DNA of 18,125 nt from JBEKIK01 sp050013075 (GTDB lineage Bacteria > Planctomycetota > Planctomycetia > Pirellulales > Thermoguttaceae). Where the stretch lies: positions 1 to 18,125 of the forward strand of contig JBEKFZ010000083.1 of the NCBI GenBank assembly GCA_050013075.1. The letters are read 5' to 3'. Position 1 is the first letter of the stretch; every line of letters starts with the position of its first letter. The notes under the pieces are model-generated. The model was not told the origin of the DNA and made no database searches. It saw only the letters and a program-made list of their open reading frames with translations. Positions 1 to 5,392 of this stretch are shown one piece after another. A program made the translations under genes and the position numbers.

Positions 1-250
1 CCACTTCGTTGGTCTTTGTGGCGGCCTCTTTGACCAACTGGGCCCCCAGGTTCTCATAAGGATCGTCCAGTTCGATCTCCTTGGCCACGGTCACGCCGCC
101 TTTGGTGATCTTGGGCGAACCCCACCCCTTATCCAATACCGCATTGCGTCCCCTGGGACCCAACGTGCTAACCACGGCCCGAGCCAATTTGCTTACACCC
201 GCGGCCAAAGGCTGCCGGGCTGCGTCTTCAAAAACCATCTGTTTCGGCAC
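1..250 (-). CDS. groEL: GroEL chaperonin paralogue, N-terminal part (cut by window edge)
   Basis: The first 83 residues of a 60-kDa chaperonin, an ATP-driven cytosolic protein-folding ring. The reading frame has no stop and leaves the window at base 1. It shows the family's TLGPRGRN nucleotide-binding loop (about residues 29-36), the GVTVAKEIEL segment and the ENLGAQLVKEAA helix. The start is GTG at 250, chosen because a perfect AGGAGG lies at 260-265, 9 nt upstream, and the protein then begins VPKQMVFE, matching the usual GroEL N-terminus. In the normally invariant TKDGV motif, the aspartate that corresponds to E. coli D52 (ATP hydrolysis) is glycine (TKGGV). No groES lies just upstream. Planctomycetes usually carry several GroEL copies, so this is probably a divergent paralogue. 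The identification is very sure; whether it is an active ATPase is not. Confidence 0.95.
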   Translation of the reverse strand, partial: MPKQMVFEDAARQPLAAGVSKLARAVVSTLGPRGRNAVLDKGWGSPKITKGGVTVAKEIELDDPYENLGAQLVKEAATKTNEV

Positions 251-285
251 AGCGGATTTCCTCCTAATTAGTTGCATGTTGAGGC

Positions 286-341
286 GACAGTTACACACTC
301 GCCTCATTTTTGGGCTTCTGAGAGGTGATAGTGTAACTGTC
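286..341. repeat. Perfect 11-bp inverted repeat in the groEL leader
   Basis: The arms at 286-296 (GACAGTTACAC) and 331-341 (GTGTAACTGTC) are exact reverse complements separated by 34 nt, extending to 13 of 14 pairs outward. The spacer can add a short CTCA/TGAG stem (303-306 with 319-322). The element lies 36-91 nt upstream of the groEL start, so in the groEL transcript it would form a long hairpin before the ribosome-binding site. It does not match the HrcA operator CIRCE (TTAGCACTC-N9-GAGTGCTAA). Function unknown. Confidence 0.6.
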
Positions 342-628
342 ACCCCAACACACGGCAAGGGCCACAAATGGCAGCCGAGTTCATCGGCCAATTGAAAAAA
401 GCAAGCGGCGTGCCAAAAAAGGGAATAGGTGCCGTAACTACTGATAAATAAATGAGATGCGTCAATCAACAAACAACTATTAAGGATATGTGCATTAAAT
501 CAGTTTTCCCCAGCATGTCATTCTGGCAGACGCTTGAAAATACCTCAAATGAATAATGACTATAGACAGGCCAAAATCGACACGCTTGTTTGTGGTTGAC
601 TTTTACAGCGCCGCTTGCCAAATAAAAA
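342..628. other. Intergenic region between groEL and the PEP-CTERM gene
   Basis: No convincing gene. Open frames here, such as the one covering 466-726 on the minus strand, have no ribosome-binding site, resemble no protein family, and run across the PEP-CTERM terminator. The groEL promoter should be within it, but I could not identify one I trust. Confidence 0.5.
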
Positions 629-656
629 CCCCCGGAGCGAATAAACGTTCCGGGGG
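629..656 (-). terminator. Intrinsic terminator of the PEP-CTERM gene
   Basis: An 8-bp perfect stem CCCCCGGA/TCCGGGGG (629-636 with 649-656) extends inward by three more pairs, including one G-U, around a 6-nt loop. On the minus strand it is followed by TTTTTATTTGG (complement of 618-628). It lies about 24 nt beyond the PEP-CTERM stop codon, as expected for a rho-independent terminator. Confidence 0.85.
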
Positions 657-679
657 ATGATTTGAACGAGCTAAAAAAC

Positions 680-1705
680 TTAGCGCCACCGGCGACGAAA
701 CGCTGCGAAGATCCCCAGTCCGCCAAGCATCATTGCCCAAGTAGCAGGCTCCGGAATCGGAACAAGCAAAAGGCTCGTGCCCGTGGAGAGGTCAAATTGC
801 ATGCCTGCGGGCGCTCCGCCGAAATCGCTGGCGATGAATCCCGAGTTGCTGGCAAAAGTCATCAGCGTATAAGTTTGTGTGTTGGAAAATCCCGTGTTTG
901 TCGTGAAGGTAAAATTATACGTTCCGGCCGTTCCCTTGACAAGCGAACCGGCCAGGGTAAAACTGTCGGAAGTAGCCCCGGGGGTGGCAAGCTCGTAAGT
1001 CATGGACCCTCCGCCGTTCCAAGTCAAAGAGTTAGCCGTCAGGACGCCCGCCGTATAACTATTGTAAAAGGCGGGTCCGGGGTCGATCTTCCCGCCCGAA
1101 TTCAGAGTGACTGCGTCAAGAATCGTTCCGGTGCCGGCTAAACTTCCGTAGCTATTGACTTGCACTGGATCGTTCACCGGCAAACTGCCGTTGTCCACCA
1201 GCCATCCGCCGGAATTGACGCCGGTGCCGGTGCCCGTAATGTTTATGGCGCCGGTAATGGTGTTCGCTACTCCAAGAATGAATAAACCGGGCCCTGTCTT
1301 TGTAAAACCTTGCGTGCCGGCCAGCGGAGCATTAATGAGAAGATAGTTGGACGTCGTGCTGCCCGATCCAACAAAAACCGCCGGAGTGCCGGTGGAAGTC
1401 TGGAGTGTCAGAACCGAAGTCGGATCAGTTCCCACAGTAAAGGTGTAACTCCGGTTATTATTTACGTAACAGGTTATATTCCCAATGGTGTGACTGCCAT
1501 CCAAGGTGATTGTTCGGCCTCCGGTAGGGTTAGCTGTCTGAATTGTGTTATCAATGCCATCCGGGGGCCCTGCTGGAGTCCACATGGTTGTCGTATTCCA
1601 ACTTCCGCTACTAGTAGCCAGTACATAAGTTGTAGCCGCATTGGCCGTGACACATGAGATCAAAAAGGCGACTGCGATTGTTACGACTAGAAAAAGTTTT
1701 TTCAT
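680..1705 (-). CDS. PEP-CTERM sorted exported protein, beta-helix/autotransporter-repeat-like
   Basis: A 341-residue secreted protein. It has an N-terminal signal peptide (MKKLFLVVTIAVAFLISC..ANA, about residues 1-24), a long Gly/Thr/Ser/Asn-rich body with passenger-repeat phrases (TKTGPGLFILG, NGSLPVND, GSLAGTGTI, GKIDPG) and a C-terminal PEP-CTERM signal (VPIPEPATWAMM, a short hydrophobic helix, then FRRRWR). Proteins with this tail are recognised by exosortase (EpsH/XrtA family) and usually end up at the cell surface or in exopolysaccharide. No exosortase gene is in the window. I chose ATG 1705 (AAGGAC upstream) because it places the signal peptide at the very N-terminus. ATG 1768 has a stronger GGAAGGAAC and would add 21 residues, so it is a real alternative. 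Terminator at 629-656. Cargo function unknown; possibly adhesion or matrix. Confidence 0.85.
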   Translation of the reverse strand: MKKLFLVVTIAVAFLISCVTANAATTYVLATSSGSWNTTTMWTPAGPPDGIDNTIQTANPTGGRTITLDGSHTIGNITCYVNNNRSYTFTVGTDPTSVLTLQTSTGTPAVFVGSGSTTSNYLLINAPLAGTQGFTKTGPGLFILGVANTITGAINITGTGTGVNSGGWLVDNGSLPVNDPVQVNSYGSLAGTGTILDAVTLNSGGKIDPGPAFYNSYTAGVLTANSLTWNGGGSMTYELATPGATSDSFTLAGSLVKGTAGTYNFTFTTNTGFSNTQTYTLMTFASNSGFIASDFGGAPAGMQFDLSTGTSLLLVPIPEPATWAMMLGGLGIFAAFRRRWR

Positions 1706-2130
1706 GGTGTTGTGTCCTTGAATTACAAAAAGTTTAGCGATGTCATTCGAGCAAGTGATGTCTTTCATTTTTGTTCCTTCCGAAAATTGCATGAGAATGA
1801 AAAAAACCGTTTGAAAGTTAAGTTAAAGGGCGACCATCCGATCTCCGGGAACTTCAACTGTCGGGGCGCAAACATAAAGCAGCCGTAGTTCCACAGAGAG
1901 AACCAACTTAGAAAAGCACCCGTACTCCTGGATTTCGACCGATCAGGGTCTCGTCATTCAACGGGTACTAATGCTGCCTCGCTATTTTAGTGAAGTATGA
2001 AAACCAAGGATTATCCACTTTCCCTGGCATTGTCTCAACACCTTCCAATTTACCAAGATCCGAACTGGTGTCAATAAAATTCCGCCTTAATCACCCTAAA
2101 AACAACGGAAATAACCATGTAGAGGGGTAA
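1706..2130. other. Long intergenic region upstream of the PEP-CTERM gene
   Basis: About 425 bases without a recognisable gene. The only small frame starting with ATG on the plus strand (1997-2077, 26 codons) lacks a ribosome-binding site. The part nearest 1705 must carry the PEP-CTERM gene's leader and promoter; I saw no clear sigma-70 or sigma-54 site. The right part may contain decayed sequence of the plus-strand PEP-CTERM remnant that follows. Confidence 0.4.
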
Positions 2131-2343
2131 GACTACTGTAAAATATCTGAAAATCTGGTTGAATTTTATCCTGGCGAAGGCCTTAGCCCACAATTAATAC
2201 ATACAACACTAAACCTTACCCCCGGCACCGGCAATGACGTGGTAATCGTTGCCATACCCGAACCAGCCGCCTTGACCATGCTCTTTACGGCCCTGGCCGC
2301 AATGGGCGGGTTGATAACGTTACGCAAGCGGCACGTCAAATAG
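2131..2343 (+). pseudogene. Remnant of a second PEP-CTERM gene (C-terminal sorting signal only)
   Basis: The plus-strand frame open from 2131 to the TAG at 2341-2343 ends with a typical PEP-CTERM tail: AIPEPAALTMLF (about 2254-2289), a hydrophobic helix, then TLRKRHVK. Just before it is LTPGTGNDVVIV, the kind of sequence seen before PEP motifs. There is no ATG/GTG start with a ribosome-binding site, and the frame is blocked by TAA at 2128-2130, so only about 70 codons remain. The earlier part does not look like a conserved protein. It keeps its own terminator at 2403-2435. I read it as the 3' end of a deleted or decayed exported-protein gene; an upstream frameshift in a longer gene cannot be excluded. 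Confidence 0.7.
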
Positions 2344-2402
2344 GAAAAAACATATAGTAATCAATTAATCAAACTCAAAAATTGCTTACTTTTAAAACCA
2401 TT

Positions 2403-2435
2403 GGGGTGGCGGATTATCCGCCACCCCGTTTTTTT
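2403..2435 (+). terminator. Intrinsic terminator after the PEP-CTERM remnant
   Basis: A perfect 11-bp stem GGGGTGGCGGA/TCCGCCACCCC (2403-2413 with 2417-2427) is followed by G and seven T (2429-2435). It lies about 60 nt beyond the TAG of the remnant on the same strand, supporting the idea that a real transcription unit once ended here. Confidence 0.9.
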
Positions 2436-2469
2436 AATGGCAATGGTAAGACGAGCCGTGGACATAGCC

Positions 2470-2596
2470 CTCATTTCTCACCAAAGTGTGCCACTGCTTG
2501 CTTGCAAGCAGTGCTGAATTGTTGACTTACGTCTACACTGCTTGCAAGCAAGAAGTGGCAGACCGTTTTGGAACGTACTGGTCTGGTGAGAAATGC
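2470..2596. repeat. Palindromic element with 12-bp terminal inverted repeats (MITE/REP-like)
   Basis: The outer arms CATTTCTCACCA (2472-2483) and TGGTGAGAAATG (2584-2595) are perfect reverse complements. Inside them lie two further inverted segments of about 28 nt (2486-2513 and 2536-2563), matching except at two positions and each built around CACTGCTTGCAAGC-like words. The whole unit of about 125 bp carries no gene. It ends 4 bp before the stop codon of the deoxyhypusine-synthase-like gene and may also act as its transcript end, although no U-run follows. Confidence 0.75.
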
Positions 2597-2599
2597 GGG

Positions 2600-3667
2600 T
2601 TAGTCGGCCGATGTCCGCGATTCAAGCACGGCACGAATTAGAATCGGCCAGGCGATCGTGGCGTCGCAATGCACTTCGGCAAAACGCCCGCCCTCTTCCC
2701 GGCTGATAAATTTGCCCCAGGAAACGCCTTCCGAATAGGTACAGCCGCTCAGTCCGCCCCAGTGCACCGGTTCCGGGCAAATCCGCACCCCATAACTGAA
2801 CCGCGGCACCGGAAGACTGGCCCCCAGGCGCATATTGATGGTCTCCACAAACGGCCCCACCTGCTGGGCCCAATTCCTGGGCACGCCCCCGCCTATGGTA
2901 AAAATGCCCAAGCGCTTGGCCTTCAGAATCCGCCGGGCATAGTCGTGCAGGTCCAGAAACGGATTATAAGACGGTACAGGGGCGAAGAATTTTTCCAAAT
3001 CGGCCTCTTTGCCCGGCACAAAATCCCGCTCCAAGGCATGTTTGGCCAAATCCAGACCTAATTCTGAATCGGTCAAAGCGGGCACGTAAACCGGCGCATC
3101 GCTCCGATATGCACAACCCAAAATGCTGGGCATTTGCCCGGTTTCCAGGAGTTTTTTCCCGATCTCCCGATTTATCCGCCAGGAACAACTCGGCTCAGTG
3201 CGGTCCATCTCATCGAGCACTTCCTTCACTAACTTCCAAGCCCGGCAAAGATTGGCCTCCATCTCCACCGTATCGTACACGCGATTGTAGCCCCATGTAA
3301 AAAGCTGTTTATCGGTGACCCCGGGATCGGCCTTGTAATGCACCCCGCCTACGGCCTCCGAAAGACCGTGGGCCATGATAGCCCCGGTGCTTACGATGAT
3401 ATGCGCAAGCCCGGCATCGATCATTTCGCACAGCACTTTGCCCATTTTCGCCACGGTCATCGCCCCTGATACCGTGACCACGATGGTGCAATCCGGATCG
3501 TCGGCCATGGCCGATAGGACGTCGAAGGCCTCGCCCAATTCCCGGCCCCCAAAAGCCGTGCGCGACATCCTTCTGAGCATGTCGGCAAAGCCCGTTACCC
3601 GCCGAACATCCATCGCTTCCAGGGGTTCCAGGCCGTCTTTTCCGCCGTCGTGCAATTCTCGAGACAT
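2600..3667 (-). CDS. Deoxyhypusine synthase-family enzyme (probable polyamine-modifying aminobutyl transferase)
   Basis: A 355-residue protein of the deoxyhypusine synthase (DHS) family, NAD-dependent enzymes that move the aminobutyl group of spermidine. The active-site lysine region is intact: EGVSWGKF, with Lys near residue 319, corresponds to the EAVSWGKI motif of eukaryotic DHS. VPALTDSELG and LGIFTIGGGVPRNW match the conserved PALTD and GGGV regions. Bacteria normally lack eIF5A, the DHS substrate, and none is present here. A small-molecule role is therefore likely; in plants this family has been recruited as homospermidine synthase. It is divergent from the arginine decarboxylase at 3855, consistent with polyamine metabolism. 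Start chosen at ATG 3667 (GAGG three bases upstream); ATG 3676 is possible. The longer frame to 3751 runs into a palindrome and is unlikely. Exact substrate unknown. Confidence 0.88.
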   Translation of the reverse strand: MSRELHDGGKDGLEPLEAMDVRRVTGFADMLRRMSRTAFGGRELGEAFDVLSAMADDPDCTIVVTVSGAMTVAKMGKVLCEMIDAGLAHIIVSTGAIMAHGLSEAVGGVHYKADPGVTDKQLFTWGYNRVYDTVEMEANLCRAWKLVKEVLDEMDRTEPSCSWRINREIGKKLLETGQMPSILGCAYRSDAPVYVPALTDSELGLDLAKHALERDFVPGKEADLEKFFAPVPSYNPFLDLHDYARRILKAKRLGIFTIGGGVPRNWAQQVGPFVETINMRLGASLPVPRFSYGVRICPEPVHWGGLSGCTYSEGVSWGKFISREEGGRFAEVHCDATIAWPILIRAVLESRTSAD

Positions 3668-3714
3668 GATCCTCATTTCAGGGTATAAAGCGGTAAATGT
3701 CAAGTGAGGGGCTT

Positions 3715-3753
3715 CTATGTTGGGGCAGCAGTTTAACTGCTGCCCCAACATAG
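3715..3753. repeat. Perfect 39-bp palindrome in the divergent intergenic region
   Basis: Nineteen-base arms are exactly complementary around a single central T (3734). The core words are TTGGGGCAGCAG and CTGCTGCCCCAA. It lies between the divergent DHS-like and arginine decarboxylase genes, 48 nt upstream of the DHS-like start and about 21 nt upstream of the proposed pdaD -35. It could be a dispersed palindromic repeat, a shared operator, or a transcript hairpin in the DHS-like leader. Confidence 0.85.
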
Positions 3754-3773
3754 CGGACCAACGGAAATTATAC

Positions 3774-3802
3774 TTGTCATTCCAACCAAAGCCTTGTAAA
3801 GT
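3774..3802 (+). promoter_or_regulatory. Candidate sigma-70 promoter of the arginine decarboxylase gene
   Basis: TTGTCA (3774-3779) and TAAAGT (3797-3802) are separated by 17 nt, giving 5/6 and 4/6 matches to the consensus. The predicted start of transcription, near 3810, leaves a leader of about 45 nt before the GTG at 3855. Confidence 0.4.
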
Positions 3803-3854
3803 AATTACTGTCTTCCGTCAGGCATTTTTTCCACCAACGTAAGGAGGAACAGGA

Positions 3855-4412
3855 GTGGCAGAGCCGCTCGTACCACGGGAAGTTTTTTTCACCAAGGGCA
3901 TTGGCAAGCATCGCACGCGCCTGCAAAGTTTCGAGTTGGCGTTGCGCGACGCGGGCATCGAAATTTTTAACCTCGTCCGCGTGTCGAGCATCTTCCCCCC
4001 CCACTGCAAAGTGGTCTCAAAAAAACAGGGACTGCCCAAGCTCCAGCCCGGCCAGATTGCCTACTGTGTCCTGGCCGAGGCATCGACAAACGAACCCTCG
4101 CGGATGGTGGGGGCGGGCATCGGTTTGGCAGTGCCCGCCGCCGGTGAACAATACGGATACATAAGCGAGCATCACGACTTCGGCATCACCGAGCCCCGCT
4201 TGCGCGATCTGGTCGAAGACATGGCCGCCACCATGCTGGCCACCACGCTGGGCATAGAATTCGATCCCGAAACCGCCTACGACTATCGCAAGGAAATCTA
4301 TCACATGTCCGGTAAGATAATTCAAACCCGGGCCTGCGTGCAAACCGCCGAAGGCGATAAAAAAGGACTCTGGACAACCGTAGTGGCCTCGGCCGTGTTC
4401 GTGGTCGATTAA
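3855..4412 (+). CDS. pdaD: Pyruvoyl-dependent arginine decarboxylase
   Basis: A 185-residue proenzyme that converts arginine to agmatine and CO2, the first step of agmatine-based polyamine synthesis. The family cleaves itself at a Ser-Ser bond and turns the second serine into the pyruvoyl cofactor. Here the site is RVSSIFPP, with cleavage predicted between Ser44 and Ser45. Other family blocks are FFTKGIGKHRTRLQSFE at the N-terminus, GAGIGLAVP and EHHDFGITE. The start is GTG at 3855, fixed by AAGGAGG at 3841-3847 seven nt upstream. The length is slightly above the roughly 160 residues of archaeal enzymes. It is divergent from the DHS-family gene, so its product agmatine, or a derivative, may feed that enzyme. 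I saw no agmatinase or agmatine deiminase gene in the window. Confidence 0.93.
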   Translation: MAEPLVPREVFFTKGIGKHRTRLQSFELALRDAGIEIFNLVRVSSIFPPHCKVVSKKQGLPKLQPGQIAYCVLAEASTNEPSRMVGAGIGLAVPAAGEQYGYISEHHDFGITEPRLRDLVEDMAATMLATTLGIEFDPETAYDYRKEIYHMSGKIIQTRACVQTAEGDKKGLWTTVVASAVFVVD

Positions 4413-4422
4413 GGGGAATAGG

Positions 4423-4520
4423 CGAAAATAAGGGGTGGTCAGTTTACTGAGGACAGTCGAAAATAAGGGGTGGTCAGTTTACTGAGGACAGTCGAAAATA
4501 AGGGGTGGTCAGTTTACTGA
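4423..4520. repeat. 35-bp direct tandem repeat, 2.8 copies
   Basis: Units start at 4423, 4458 and 4493; each contains AAGGGGTGGTCAGTTTACTG and then GAGGACAGT. The first two copies are identical, and the third stops after 28 bases. There are no spacers, so this is not a CRISPR array. It begins 10 bp after the pdaD stop codon and leads directly into a 7-nt-phased tract. Confidence 0.95.
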
Positions 4521-4523
4521 CCC

Positions 4524-4586
4524 ACTGAAAACCGTGAACTGTAAACTGAAAACTAATAACTGAAAACTTTCCTGAACCCTGAACCC
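4524..4586. repeat. Heptamer-phased tract, ACTGAAA then TGAACCC type
   Basis: Nine successive 7-nt words can be cut without a break: ACTGAAA, ACCGTGA, ACTGTAA, ACTGAAA, ACTAATA, ACTGAAA, ACTTTCC, TGAACCC, TGAACCC. The words vary, but the 7-nt step is kept. Non-coding; it lies between the 35-bp repeats and the end of the PilZ-like gene. Confidence 0.75.
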
Positions 4587-4598
4587 TTTATTTACGAT

Positions 4599-5036
4599 CT
4601 AATTATCCGCCAAGTTTTCTATCGGCGAGCGGACTGCCTGTACAAAGCGCCCGCCGCTTTCGTACCAGCCCTGTTTTGTGAACCTGCACCATCTAAGGTC
4701 GATCAGAAAACCCAGCCAATGCCCGTTGCATTCCAGCGATGCGATCATGCGCCGGTACGGCAGCGGCTTGGGATGATAGAATCCCAGACCGCGATTGGAT
4801 AGATGCTTGCCCACCACCGCGACGCTTTGGCCCAGCGGCGTAATGCCGTCTTCGGCCACCGGCGTAAGATGGATCAAGTAAGGAAACGGATAGCGGTTTT
4901 CGTGCCGCTTTTCCAGTATCTCGTGCTCTGTATATAGCGCACTCATCAATAACATTACTTGCCTGCGAACGTCGTCTTCCTGACGGACATTGCTCTGGGG
5001 AAGAAGATCAAGGTGCGGATCATCAAGCTGAATCAT
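4599..5036 (-). CDS. PilZ-like domain protein (possible c-di-GMP receptor)
   Basis: A 145-residue soluble protein with no signal peptide or membrane segment. The PilZ fold binds cyclic di-GMP through RxxxR and, 20-30 residues on, (D/N)xSxxG. Here RHENR fits RxxxR (Arg44, Arg48) and HLSNRG (78-83) fits the second motif, except that His replaces Asp/Asn. The following pattern (LGFYHPKPL, a strand, LIDLRWCRF, then ESGGRFV) resembles the PilZ beta-barrel ending in GxxF. The N-terminal 40 residues are predicted helical and may be a linker. No clear ribosome-binding site precedes ATG 5036; the internal ATG at residue 28 is a possible start that would still keep the domain. Assigned by motif pattern only, so the family is probable, not certain. 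Confidence 0.55.
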   Translation of the reverse strand: MIQLDDPHLDLLPQSNVRQEDDVRRQVMLLMSALYTEHEILEKRHENRYPFPYLIHLTPVAEDGITPLGQSVAVVGKHLSNRGLGFYHPKPLPYRRMIASLECNGHWLGFLIDLRWCRFTKQGWYESGGRFVQAVRSPIENLADN

Positions 5037-5275
5037 GGGCGATCACCAAATCATGGCTTTTTGCCCATCCGCATGCGCAGTCATGGGCAAATGGATTATA
5101 TGGAATATATGGCCTGTGCAGGCACAAAAGCGCGATATGAAAAGACCTATCGGCGGAAAACTCAATCATCCCCGATCAAGCGACTATCCGCAGAAACCTG
5201 CCCCTAGCGCACGATCGTCAAATGACCAAATAAAACTTAGTTCATGAATTCAATGAAGTCAAATGATTAGTTTAA
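5037..5275. other. Intergenic region, nothing recognised
   Basis: I see no gene or known RNA here. ATCATGGGC/GTCATGGGC-like words recur near 5032-5095, but without a regular pattern. Confidence 0.4.
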
Positions 5276-5391
5276 CGGCTGTCCAAGTATTACTCCCCTC
5301 TCCGGGCACCGACCGAAGGTTGGTCGCGGGAGAGGGGCCGGGGGTGAGGGCGGATTGCCTTGCAAACTCCAAAATTATTTTTGGACAGCCG
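5276..5391. repeat. 116-bp repeat with 11-bp terminal inverted repeats and inner CCCCTCTCC/GGAGAGGGG hairpin
   Basis: Terminal arms CGGCTGTCCAA (5276-5286) and TTGGACAGCCG (5381-5391) are exact reverse complements. Inside, CCCCTCTCC (5295-5303) pairs with GGAGAGGGG (5329-5337), with a smaller ACCGACC/GGTTGGT stem in the loop. Read on the minus strand it gives the LTPGPSP-type peptide typical of a dispersed bacterial intergenic palindrome. It ends 1 bp before the stop codon of the transglutaminase/TPR gene and may serve as its transcript end. Confidence 0.75.
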
Positions 5392-5392
5392 C

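Noticed and set aside
251..345. CIRCE/HrcA operator before groEL
   Set aside because: The inverted repeat there is GACAGTTACAC with a 34-nt spacer, not TTAGCACTC-N9-GAGTGCTAA.
466..726. 86-codon minus-strand gene downstream of the PEP-CTERM gene
   Set aside because: It runs across the terminator and overlaps the end of the PEP-CTERM gene in another frame, with no family match.
3668..3751. Longer N-terminus of the DHS-like protein
   Set aside because: The added residues come from a perfect palindrome and its flank, and the upstream ATG has no ribosome-binding site.
4423..4520. CRISPR array
   Set aside because: The 35-bp units are directly adjacent with no spacers and there are no cas genes.
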